The notes beneath the pieces were generated by a model. The model did not search any database and had not been told where the DNA came from. It saw only the letters and a list, made by a program, of their open reading frames with translations. Of a DNA stretch of 64,000 bases, positions 18,818 to 26,271 are shown in pieces. The DNA lies in NCBI GenBank assembly GCA_016722655.1, contig JADKIR010000004.1, positions 1 through 64,000 of the forward strand, read 5' to 3'. Within the stretch, counting starts at the first letter, position 1; the number at the start of each line of letters is the position of its first letter. Position numbers and translations under genes: made by a program. This stretch comes from Cytophagaceae bacterium. Lineage in GTDB: Bacteria; Bacteroidota; Bacteroidia; Cytophagales; Spirosomataceae.

Positions 18818-20944
18818 ATGAATAAAGACAGGATTATAAAGAAAATTACCGGACTGGCAATAATTGCTTTTAGCTTTTCGGCTCAGGCTCAACAATCAGG
18901 TGGTATGTGGATACCTACCGAAATCAACGAAACGGAAATGAAAGCCATGGGCATGAAGGTGTCGGCCAAAGACATTTTTGACCCACTGAAACCCAGTATC
19001 GAAGATGCCGTACCACAATTTAACGGTGGCTGTACCTCAGAAATCATATCACCCAATGGCTTGCTTTTGACCAATCACCATTGCGGCTACAGCATGATTC
19101 AGAGCCACTCCAGTGTTGATCATAATTATTTAAAAAATGGATTTTGGGCTAAAAATTATAGTGAGGAATTGCCCAACCCCGGTGCCAATGTTGCATTTAT
19201 TACCGACATCATTGATATCACACCAAAAATTCTGTCAGGCACCGAAAACATGACGGCTGCTGAGTTAGGAAAAACCCTGAAAGAAAGAATGGACGAAGTC
19301 CTGAAAAATACTCCCAAAGGAAAATTTGAAGAGCTGGAAATAAAACCTATGTATGCCGGCAATAAATATTATTTATACAAAAAACTGATATTTAAAGACA
19401 TAAGACTCGTAGGAACCCCGCCGGAATCTATCGGGAAATTTGGCTCTGATACCGACAATTGGGTGTGGCCGCGTCATACCGGTGATTTTTCTATTTTCAG
19501 GATTTATGCCAATAAAAACAATGAACCGGCCGAATATTCTGGCGAAAACGTGCCTTATAAGCCAAAACATTTCCTTCCGGTTTCCATCAAAGGCATCAAA
19601 GAAAACGATTTTACTTTTGTTTATGGCTTTCCGGGACGCACCAACGAGTATCTTCCTGCCATTGCTTTAGAAAAAACCTTAAAAGAGACCAACCCCGCCC
19701 GTATCGAGGTTAGGGATTTGATTCTGAAAAACTGGGATGAAAAAATGCGTTCGGAGGAAGCCATAAAAATAAAATACGCCTCAAAATACGCCTCTTTGGC
19801 CAATTATTGGAAAAAATGGATTGGGGAAAATCAAGGTCTGGAACGGTCAAATGCCGTAAAAAAACGGAAAGACTATGAGCAATTTTTGATTTCAAAAAAT
19901 CCAGCCATTGCAAAGACCATTGCCGAGTTGGAAGATTTGTACCAAAAACAAGCTCCACATGCCCTTCACAAAGCCTATTTTGATGAAATCAGCCGGGGTG
20001 CTGAAATACTGCGGGTTGCTAATTTTTACGCTGCCGCAATAGATTTGGCCGATGCCTCAAAACTGGATGCTAACAACAGCAAGCGAGTAGCAAATGCCCT
20101 CAAAGCTTTTTATAAAGATTATGATGCGGCTTTGGATTTGAAATTGAGTGCAAAACTCCTCACGATGTATTCCAAAAAAGTATCTGCCGATTTACTTCCT
20201 GAAGAGCTTAAAATTCTTTCTGATGAACAAAAATGTTACGAATGGTTACAAAAAAACAGCTCATTTCTTTCGAATTCTGATTTTGTAAACTCCCTCAAAG
20301 ACGAAACCTTTAGTAAGGAAAATGTTGCTTCCATGAAGTCTAACCCTGTGGTGGTACTTTTCAGAAATATGAAATCTCTCTACACCGAAAAATCTGGCAG
20401 CACCAATGATGCCCTCCAGGGACAAATTGATCTGGTACAAAAAAGATTTATGGCTGAACAAATGAAAACTGACACTCAGAAAAAATATTTTCCTGATGCC
20501 AATTCCACACTTAGGGTGACTTATGGAAGGGTAAAAGGCTCCAACGTGCGGGATGGAGTAAGTTATCATTACCAAACTTACCTAGACGGTGTAATGGAAA
20601 AATACAAACCCGGCGATTATGAATTTGATGTTCCAGCCGAATTGCTTGAAATATACAAAAACAAAGATTTTGGCCAATATGCCGACCAAACAGGCAGAGT
20701 TCCGGTAGCTTTCACTGCAACCAACCACACCACAGGTGGAAACTCAGGTAGCCCTGCGATAGACGCGAGGGGAAATCTGGTGGGTTTAAATTTTGACAGA
20801 CAGTGGGAAGGCACCATGTCAGACCTCAATTATGACCCCGAAATTTGTCGCAATATTATGGTGGACACCCGCTATGTACTTTTTATCATTGAAAAAATCG
20901 GAAAAGCCACCTGGCTGATTGATGAAATGAAGTTGGTGAAATAG
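18818..20944 (+). CDS. S46 family dipeptidyl-peptidase, DPP11-like
   Basis: A 708-residue serine peptidase with a signal peptide (ending SAQAQQ). It removes dipeptides from the N-terminus of peptides in the periplasm. Trypsin-like catalytic motifs are visible: TNHHCG with His88 next to Cys, and GGNSGSP with Ser643. The length fits family S46 (about 700-720). After the Ser motif comes GLNFDRQWEG with Arg661; in this position Arg marks DPP11 (Asp/Glu at P1) and Gly marks DPP7. I therefore infer acidic specificity. It is a single gene ending in a long-stem terminator. It would serve amino-acid nutrition from peptides. Confidence 0.93.
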   Translation: MNKDRIIKKITGLAIIAFSFSAQAQQSGGMWIPTEINETEMKAMGMKVSAKDIFDPLKPSIEDAVPQFNGGCTSEIISPNGLLLTNHHCGYSMIQSHSSVDHNYLKNGFWAKNYSEELPNPGANVAFITDIIDITPKILSGTENMTAAELGKTLKERMDEVLKNTPKGKFEELEIKPMYAGNKYYLYKKLIFKDIRLVGTPPESIGKFGSDTDNWVWPRHTGDFSIFRIYANKNNEPAEYSGENVPYKPKHFLPVSIKGIKENDFTFVYGFPGRTNEYLPAIALEKTLKETNPARIEVRDLILKNWDEKMRSEEAIKIKYASKYASLANYWKKWIGENQGLERSNAVKKRKDYEQFLISKNPAIAKTIAELEDLYQKQAPHALHKAYFDEISRGAEILRVANFYAAAIDLADASKLDANNSKRVANALKAFYKDYDAALDLKLSAKLLTMYSKKVSADLLPEELKILSDEQKCYEWLQKNSSFLSNSDFVNSLKDETFSKENVASMKSNPVVVLFRNMKSLYTEKSGSTNDALQGQIDLVQKRFMAEQMKTDTQKKYFPDANSTLRVTYGRVKGSNVRDGVSYHYQTYLDGVMEKYKPGDYEFDVPAELLEIYKNKDFGQYADQTGRVPVAFTATNHTTGGNSGSPAIDARGNLVGLNFDRQWEGTMSDLNYDPEICRNIMVDTRYVLFIIEKIGKATWLIDEMKLVK

Positions 20945-20956
20945 GTTTCAATTTCT

Positions 20957-21026
20957 AAGCCATTTTATCCTTTACTCTCTTAAAAATAGTTTGTAAATGA
21001 GATTTTGAAGGATAAAATGGCTTTTT
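20957..21026 (+). terminator. Long-stem terminator after the S46 gene
   Basis: AAGCCATTTTATCCTT (20957-20972) pairs perfectly over 16 bp with AAGGATAAAATGGCTT (21008-21023), with an unusually long loop of 35 bases and T residues after it. The stem also reads on the minus strand, just after the small PIN-partner gene, so it may end both transcripts. Confidence 0.75.
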
Positions 21027-21037
21027 GTGTAAAAATC

Positions 21038-21190
21038 TTATGAACAAGGTTTTACATTATTTTCAACACTCTTTTTTTTAAAATAATCCAGTATTTCTTG
21101 TGTTGACATCATAGATAATTTTTTACTCAACAAATCTCTTTGCTGACGCATAAATTTTACAGAATCAAATGTTTTTTCAATTGTCTTCAT
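21038..21190 (-). CDS. Small partner of the PIN protein, 50 residues
   Basis: A 51-codon frame (50 residues) starting MKTIEKTFDSVKFMRQQRDL and ending in a lysine-rich helix. It starts inside the 3' end of the PIN gene, overlapping by 14 bases, so translation is probably coupled. The middle (FMRQQRDLLSKKL, then STQEILDYFKKK) looks like two amphipathic helices. Such short proteins are common next to PIN genes in Bacteroidota, as I recall, and could be the antitoxin, though here the order is toxin first. It is an orphan by family name. Confidence 0.7.
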   Translation of the reverse strand: MKTIEKTFDSVKFMRQQRDLLSKKLSMMSTQEILDYFKKKSVENNVKPCS

Positions 21191-21641
21191 AATCTCCAAA
21201 TTCCCTTGGGGAACGTATTTCCAGTTGATTTAAACCATTTTTTAAATTTATCGAATTGTACCCACTTATTCTTTGAATATTAACTATATGTTTAAAGTTC
21301 CAACTTATCAAAAAATCTGCTTTATTTAATGTAGCTAATGCTATGTGTAAACAGTCTGCAAAACTTGTCTTTCCAACGACTTTTTCTGAAATGTATTCTG
21401 AAGCTAACTCGATTGCTTCATTTGTTGTTTCTATAAATTCAGTATATTCAGATTTTATACTTTTTACTAGTTTTTTAACTTTTTCCGGGGCATTTTCAAT
21501 TTCATCCTGAGTGATATTTGAATAAAGTAAAATAAAATCCCCTTTATGAATTTTCTCAAACAAAGGTATTGTATGTTCTGAAAACTCCTCATCAAAATAA
21601 CCTCCAAAAACAGAAGTATCAATATAAATTCTTTGTTTCAA
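21177..21641 (-). CDS. PIN domain protein, probable toxin nuclease
   Basis: A 154-residue PIN-fold protein; the family cleaves RNA with a Mg2+ centre of three or four acidic residues. The first strand IYIDTSVFGGYFD (Asp8) and the later SFADCLHIALATLNKADFLISWNFKH are the PIN signature, with SWNFKH replacing the usual TxD segment. Its stop lies inside the start of the downstream 50-residue gene, which suggests a two-gene unit. On the minus strand TATATTTG (complement 21664-21671) is a good -7 box just upstream. It is likely a type II toxin-antitoxin toxin; the target RNA is unknown. Confidence 0.85.
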   Translation of the reverse strand: MKQRIYIDTSVFGGYFDEEFSEHTIPLFEKIHKGDFILLYSNITQDEIENAPEKVKKLVKSIKSEYTEFIETTNEAIELASEYISEKVVGKTSFADCLHIALATLNKADFLISWNFKHIVNIQRISGYNSINLKNGLNQLEIRSPREFGDYEDN

Positions 21642-21995
21642 TTTTATATCAATTTTTACAATTCAAATATACAATTCAATTTTCAAAGAATATTAATATA
21701 TTAGCCAAAGCGATTTAAAGTAATATTATTCAGGTAATTCCATTTTACAATTTGAGCGTTTTCTTATTCCCAACCGCTATAGCAAGGTATTAAAAAACAT
21801 CATCCATTAATCCTCCTATAGCCAAATTTATAGAAATCAAAATATTTTTTTAGCTAAAACCTATTCTAATTAATAAGTTTACTTTGAAATTAATTGACAC
21901 ATTCTAATATTTTTTATCACTAATCCCATTACTTGTCTTGACAATTATCATAGAATAAAAGTATTTTTCTGTTCAGTTTTGAAGAAAAATACAAT
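21642..21995. promoter_or_regulatory. Divergent intergenic region between PIN and fhs
   Basis: This is 354 AT-rich bases without a supported frame. CAAATATA at 21664-21671 gives TATATTTG on the minus strand, a -7 box for the PIN gene. No strong box is seen before fhs. Confidence 0.45.
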
Positions 21996-23666
21996 ATGCT
22001 GTCAGACATCGAAATTGCTCAAAATGCTCCTATAAAACACATAAAAGAAATAGCAGCTTCACTCAACATCTCCAACGACGACCTGGAATATTACGGTAAA
22101 TACAAAGCAAAACTTCCATTGAAGCTCATTGATCAGAATAAAATATCCAAAAACCATCTGATTCTTGTCACGGCCGTCACTCCTACCCCTGCTGGAGAAG
22201 GAAAAACCACCATGACAGTAGGTTTGGTAGATGGACTGAATAAAATCGGAGAAAAAGCAATAGCCATTTTACGTGAACCATCCTTAGGACCGGTATTTGG
22301 ATTAAAAGGAGGTGCTGCCGGCGGGGGATATGCCCAGGTGATACCCATGGAAGACATCAATCTCCATTTTACCGGTGATTTTTCAGCCATAGAAAAAGCC
22401 AACAATCTTTTGGCTGCATTGATTGACCACAACCTCCAAAACAATAAACGTTCCCTGCAAATAGACCCAAGAAGCATAACCTGGAAAAGAGTCATTGACC
22501 TCAACGACAGAGCACTCAGACATACTGTAATCGGACTAGGTGGTAACCAAAACGGAATGGTGCGGGAAGATGGATTTAATATCACTCCGGCCTCAGAAAT
22601 CATGGCAATTTTGTGTATGAGCCAAAGTCTCGATGACCTTAAACAGCGACTGGGAAATATTTTTATTGGTCAAACCTACGCCGGAACACCAGTTTTTGCC
22701 CGTGACCTCAATGCTGTAGGTGCGATGACCATCTTGCTTAAAGATGCCATAAAACCCAACCTCGTACAAACTTTGGAAGGCAACCCTGCCATACTTCATG
22801 GGGGACCATTTGCGAGCATTGCCCAGGGTACCAACTCAATTCTTGCAACTAAAATGGGATTGTCGCTGGCCGATTATGTGGTAACTGAGGCAGGTTTTGG
22901 TGCCGACCTGGGTGCTGAAAAGTTTTTTGACATCAAATGCCGTACATCCGGACTAAAGCCAATAGCCGTGGTTATGGTGACTACTATCAGAGCCATGCGA
23001 CACCATGGAGGGGCAAAAAAAGCAAACTTAGACCAACCATCTGCTGCGAAAGTACTGAAAGGCTGTGAAAACTTGGGCAAGCATCTCGAAAACATGCGGC
23101 ATTTTGGCATGAAAGCCATAGTAGCCATCAACAGATTTCCGACAGACACTGCTGAAGAAATAGCAATTGTGGTAGATTTCTGTGCAAAATATGACATTAA
23201 AGCCATTGAAAGTACGGGATTTGCCGAAGGAGGTACGGGTATGGTGGAAATAGCCGAAGAGGTCAGAAATCTCGTTTCCAAAAATGAAAGTAGTTTTTCG
23301 CCTCTATATGATTTAGATCTTCCTTTCGAAGAAAAAATCAAAACCATTGCCACCAAAATTTATGGTGCTGACGACGTGGCCTATTCAGTGAAAGCTAAAA
23401 TGCAACTGAAACAAATCGACGAACTGGGTTTTGGAAAACTCCCGGTTTGTATGGCTAAAACTCCCAAAAGCCTGTCAGATGACGAACGGAAAATCGGCAG
23501 ACCTAAAGATTTTATTATTACCATCAGGGAGTTTGAATATGCTGCCGGTGCCGGTTTTGTGATTCCGATTTTGGGAGAAATCATGCGTATGCCGGGTTTA
23601 CCCAATATCCCTGCTGCTGAAAGTATGGACATTGATGAATCAGGGAAAATTGTAGGATTGAGTTAA
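21996..23666 (+). CDS. fhs: Formate-tetrahydrofolate ligase
   Basis: A 556-residue cytoplasmic enzyme that makes 10-formyl-THF from formate, THF and ATP. The P-loop-like TPTPAGEGKTT (about residues 63-72) and LREPSLGPVFGLKGGAAGGGYAQV are family hallmarks, as are FTGDFSAIE and the GLPNIPAAE C-terminus. The length matches the usual 555-560. The window also carries folD, the next enzyme in the one-carbon route, about 22 kb away. The gene is monocistronic with a strong downstream hairpin. The ATG at 21996 lies 12 bases after AAGAAAAATACA, with no clear SD. Confidence 0.97.
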   Translation: MLSDIEIAQNAPIKHIKEIAASLNISNDDLEYYGKYKAKLPLKLIDQNKISKNHLILVTAVTPTPAGEGKTTMTVGLVDGLNKIGEKAIAILREPSLGPVFGLKGGAAGGGYAQVIPMEDINLHFTGDFSAIEKANNLLAALIDHNLQNNKRSLQIDPRSITWKRVIDLNDRALRHTVIGLGGNQNGMVREDGFNITPASEIMAILCMSQSLDDLKQRLGNIFIGQTYAGTPVFARDLNAVGAMTILLKDAIKPNLVQTLEGNPAILHGGPFASIAQGTNSILATKMGLSLADYVVTEAGFGADLGAEKFFDIKCRTSGLKPIAVVMVTTIRAMRHHGGAKKANLDQPSAAKVLKGCENLGKHLENMRHFGMKAIVAINRFPTDTAEEIAIVVDFCAKYDIKAIESTGFAEGGTGMVEIAEEVRNLVSKNESSFSPLYDLDLPFEEKIKTIATKIYGADDVAYSVKAKMQLKQIDELGFGKLPVCMAKTPKSLSDDERKIGRPKDFIITIREFEYAAGAGFVIPILGEIMRMPGLPNIPAAESMDIDESGKIVGLS

Positions 23667-23670
23667 TAAA

Positions 23671-23706
23671 AATGTCCGGAATTGAAATTCAACAATTCCG
23701 GACATT
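23671..23706. terminator. Bidirectional terminator between fhs and the DUF2892 gene
   Basis: AATGTCCGGAATTG (23671-23684) pairs perfectly with CAATTCCGGACATT (23693-23706), a 14-bp stem with an 8-base loop, placed between two convergent stop codons. Confidence 0.85.
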
Positions 23707-23714
23707 TGAAAATC

Positions 23715-23918
23715 TTATTTGTCTCCTTTGGTGCTGATACCAAATATAGGATAAAGCGGACAAAAACTGATTAAGCTGGTAAGGGCAAAAATTACGGCTG
23801 CAACCACCAATACGATACCTAAAGTACCTTCAACAACTCCTGTAAAATACAAAGCTGCAAATACTACTGCCAATACCACTCTGAGAATACGATCCAAAGA
23901 ACCCATGTTTGCTTTCAT
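23715..23918 (-). CDS. DUF2892 (YgaP-like) small membrane protein
   Basis: A 67-residue protein starting MKANMGSLDRILR. I choose this ATG over an upstream one because the extra 16 residues are unlike the family. Two hydrophobic helices follow (VVLAVVFAALYFTGVV and GIVLVVAAVIFALTSLI), then SFCPLYPIFGIST, the Cys-Pro-Leu-Tyr motif typical of DUF2892. In other bacteria the domain is found alone or fused to rhodanese. It lies downstream of a Crp/Fnr gene on the same strand, with a palindrome in the gap, so regulation by that protein is plausible. Confidence 0.85.
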   Translation of the reverse strand: MKANMGSLDRILRVVLAVVFAALYFTGVVEGTLGIVLVVAAVIFALTSLISFCPLYPIFGISTKGDK

Positions 23919-23981
23919 AATATCAATAAATTTTGGTTTAATAATTATGATACAAAACAACAGCATAAAAAAAACCTATGC

Positions 23982-23997
23982 AGTAACCTGAGTCACT
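23982..23997. promoter_or_regulatory. Candidate Crp/Fnr-type operator before the DUF2892 gene
   Basis: AGTAACCTGAGTCACT is an imperfect palindrome containing GTAA-N6-TCAC. It lies about 64 bases upstream of the DUF2892 start, a distance suited to activation. It matches the half-site pattern of the palindrome in front of the Crp/Fnr gene itself. Confidence 0.5.
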
Positions 23998-24074
23998 ACT
24001 CAAAAAAATATTTTTAAAAATTTTATAAATACCTATATTTCAACACTTTAAAATAATATAATTTTAAAAAAATC

Positions 24075-24680
24075 TCAAATCACCTCCACCGAATTCCCAA
24101 TTTGTCTCACTCTGCCATCAGTTTCCAGCTTTTTCATCACGCGACTAATCACCTCCCGGGCGGTGCCCAGTTCGGCAGCAATTTGCCGGTGAGATATTTT
24201 GAGAGGGTTTTTCTGAGTCATTTTTACTTTTTGCTGCAGATAGTCGAGAAGGCGTTTGTCCATTTTATCAAAAAGGAGCTGATTGATGGTTTCGAGCAAG
24301 TCAGAATAGCGAAGATTAAACTGACTGAAAAACAAACTATTGAAATCGGGGAAATTTTTGGTCCAACGCATTACATCATCCACCGGCAAAAGCAGCATAC
24401 GGGTCTCTTCCTCCGTCATGGCATATATCTTACTCGGCTCATTTTTCAGGCCCGAACTAAATGACATCACACAGCTTTCGTTGGGTTGAATGTAATACAG
24501 AAGCAGTTCCTTTTCCTGATACTGCGTATAGACTTTCAAAAGCCCTTCCAGCACCAGGGGAATCACTTTTATATATTGTCCCTCCTTCAAAATTACCGTA
24601 TTTTCAGGTACAGTTTTTTCTATTGCCCTATCTTTAATTTCACTTAAAAGCTCAGCCGAAATCCCCGGAATATGCACCAT
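24075..24680 (-). CDS. Crp/Fnr family transcription regulator
   Basis: A 201-residue regulator. The N-terminal cNMP-binding-type barrel spans about 10-125 (ENTVILKEGQYIKVIPLVLEGLLKVYTQ). A dimer helix follows, and then a C-terminal winged helix at about 155-195 with LKISHRQIAAELGTAREVISRVMKKLETDGRV. There is no N-terminal cysteine cluster like that of Fnr, so an iron-sulfur sensor is unlikely. The ligand is unknown. A perfect TGTGA-N6-TCACA palindrome 22 bases before its start suggests autoregulation. It is transcribed away from DUF2490 and towards DUF2892. Confidence 0.93.
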   Translation of the reverse strand: MVHIPGISAELLSEIKDRAIEKTVPENTVILKEGQYIKVIPLVLEGLLKVYTQYQEKELLLYYIQPNESCVMSFSSGLKNEPSKIYAMTEEETRMLLLPVDDVMRWTKNFPDFNSLFFSQFNLRYSDLLETINQLLFDKMDKRLLDYLQQKVKMTQKNPLKISHRQIAAELGTAREVISRVMKKLETDGRVRQIGNSVEVI

Positions 24681-24702
24681 TGATTGATTAATATAATTTT
24701 TC

Positions 24703-24718
24703 TGTGAAAATAGTCACA
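24703..24718. promoter_or_regulatory. Candidate Crp operator, TGTGA-N6-TCACA
   Basis: TGTGAAAATAGTCACA is a perfect match to the classic Crp half-sites with 6-base spacing. It sits in the divergent region between the Crp/Fnr gene (start 24680) and the DUF2490 gene. Confidence 0.6.
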
Positions 24719-24756
24719 AAAATGCATTTTGCAGAACACTACCTTGCATGAAGTTT

Positions 24757-24764
24757 TAATTTTG
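24757..24764 (+). promoter_or_regulatory. Candidate -7 box of the DUF2490 gene
   Basis: TAATTTTG matches TAnnTTTG and lies about 32 bases before the TTG start. No TTG at the usual -33 spacing is evident. Confidence 0.35.
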
Positions 24765-24795
24765 GAATCAGAAATCAGCCACTCAGGCCAACAAA

Positions 24796-25527
24796 TTGCA
24801 ACAAAAACCATTAAAATTAACCTTACTTTTTTTTCTGTTATCAGGAATTTCGGTACTAGCTCAGGACGACATTATCTATCAAAATCAGATTTGGCTGGGA
24901 ACCTCGACACAAACAAAACTCACCAACAAATTTGCCATTTCGGCTGATGCCCATTTTGTGCCGGAAAGCTTTTTTATCATTCGTGGCGGAGGAAACTATT
25001 CCCTTATTTCGAATAAAAAATCAAAACTAAATATCAGTGCAGGTTACGCCCATTTGTGGCTTCAAAATCCTGAAAACCTGAAATTGCAACGCAATGAGCA
25101 CCGCCCATGGGCTCTAATCTGGTATTCTGTAGAAGCCGGAAAAAATACATTTAACAATGGATTGAGAGTTGAAGGCCGTTTCAGAGAAAATATCGCCAAT
25201 AATATGCTTGTCGATGGTTTTGTCTATAACACTCGCACAAGATATACTTTCCAAATCAGGCACACTTTATATAAATTTCGAAATAAAAACAGTTTGTATA
25301 TCTACGGCTCTGAGGATCTTTTTTACGAATTTGGTAAAAATGTTGTGAATAAAATAAGGCTTAATCAAAATCGTATTTCTGTCGGTTTTGGAATAATTTC
25401 AGGTAAAAATACTTATCAACTGGGGTATTTGAATATGCTTAAAAAATCGCCGGTAAACACTCAGCTCACCGATGCCCACACAGCCATGTTTATTTATTCG
25501 AGAGTTTTTGATCTGAGAAAAAAATAG
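24796..25527 (+). CDS. DUF2490 domain protein, probable outer-membrane beta-barrel
   Basis: A 243-residue exported protein starting at TTG (24796); no in-frame ATG precedes the signal peptide (LLFFLLSGISVLAQ). The mature part is rich in alternating strands and aromatic residues, and carries family segments such as DDIIYQNQIWLGTSTQ, LQRNEHRPWALIWY and NGLRVEGRFREN. DUF2490 proteins are predicted outer-membrane barrels of unknown role. It lies divergent from the Crp/Fnr gene. The TTG start is unusual enough that a lost base or a variant start should be kept in mind. Confidence 0.85.
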   Translation: MQQKPLKLTLLFFLLSGISVLAQDDIIYQNQIWLGTSTQTKLTNKFAISADAHFVPESFFIIRGGGNYSLISNKKSKLNISAGYAHLWLQNPENLKLQRNEHRPWALIWYSVEAGKNTFNNGLRVEGRFRENIANNMLVDGFVYNTRTRYTFQIRHTLYKFRNKNSLYIYGSEDLFYEFGKNVVNKIRLNQNRISVGFGIISGKNTYQLGYLNMLKKSPVNTQLTDAHTAMFIYSRVFDLRKK

Positions 25528-25597
25528 AATTCTCAGGCTCTCCAAAAGTTTGTTTGCTGTGGTTTTTCATCTATTTTTATGGAAAATTATCTTTTCT

Positions 25598-26041
25598 ATG
25601 AAAAAAGCATTACTGATTTTCGCATTTTTTGTAACAGCCTTTAACCTGAAAGCCCAATCTGCTACCGAGGCAATTTCAGCCACGGTCAAAACCTTTTTCG
25701 AAGGCATGCACGCCCGCGATACATTGAAAATCAAGTCAGTATGTGACAAAGATTTAATTTTAAAATCAGTTTATATCAAGGCCGACAAGAGCACTTCTGT
25801 AAAAAATGAGGAATTTCAGGGTTTTCTGAAATCGGTAATTTCAATTCCCGAAACTGTCAAATTTGAGGAGAGATTGCTCGATATAAAAGTCCAAAACGAT
25901 GAACTAGTTTCTACCGCTTTTACTCCTTATGAGTTTTATCTCAATCAAAAACTTTCCCACAAAGGAACTAATATCTTTATTTTAGGAAAAATCGATGGCA
26001 CCTGGAAAATCCTGGGAATCACGGATAGCCGTATCAAGTGA
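25598..26041 (+). CDS. Secreted NTF2-like protein
   Basis: A 147-residue protein starting MKKALLIFAFFVTAFNLKAQ, a signal peptide, which is why I prefer this ATG over 25550. The mature region (ATVKTFFEGMHARDTLKIKSVCDKD ... GTNIFILGKIDGTWKILGITDSR) has the cone-shaped NTF2/SnoaL-like layout of an N-terminal helix and a C-terminal sheet ending in GxWKI. Proteins of this shape bind small hydrophobic ligands or act as unknown periplasmic factors. It follows the DUF2490 gene by 70 bases and may be co-transcribed. Confidence 0.8.
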   Translation: MKKALLIFAFFVTAFNLKAQSATEAISATVKTFFEGMHARDTLKIKSVCDKDLILKSVYIKADKSTSVKNEEFQGFLKSVISIPETVKFEERLLDIKVQNDELVSTAFTPYEFYLNQKLSHKGTNIFILGKIDGTWKILGITDSRIK

Positions 26042-26271
26042 TTTATTAGAAGATTATTACTTTATAGAAAATACTTTTCTTTCTAATCTTTTGAGACAAA
26101 CAAGACTCTTTTACTTAAGTTTTGTAGTCCATTTTTAAAAAAAATTAAATAAAAAACCCATATTATTGATTTTTACACGCTAAAATCACCAAAAACCCGC
26201 ACTTTTCTTCAATACTTTGATTATCAGCCCAAAATTTATTTTTATTTTTACAAAAAAAAGTTTTCCTATAA

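Noticed and set aside
22133..22603. 156-residue minus-strand frame inside fhs
   Set aside because: Shadow of a highly conserved enzyme gene.
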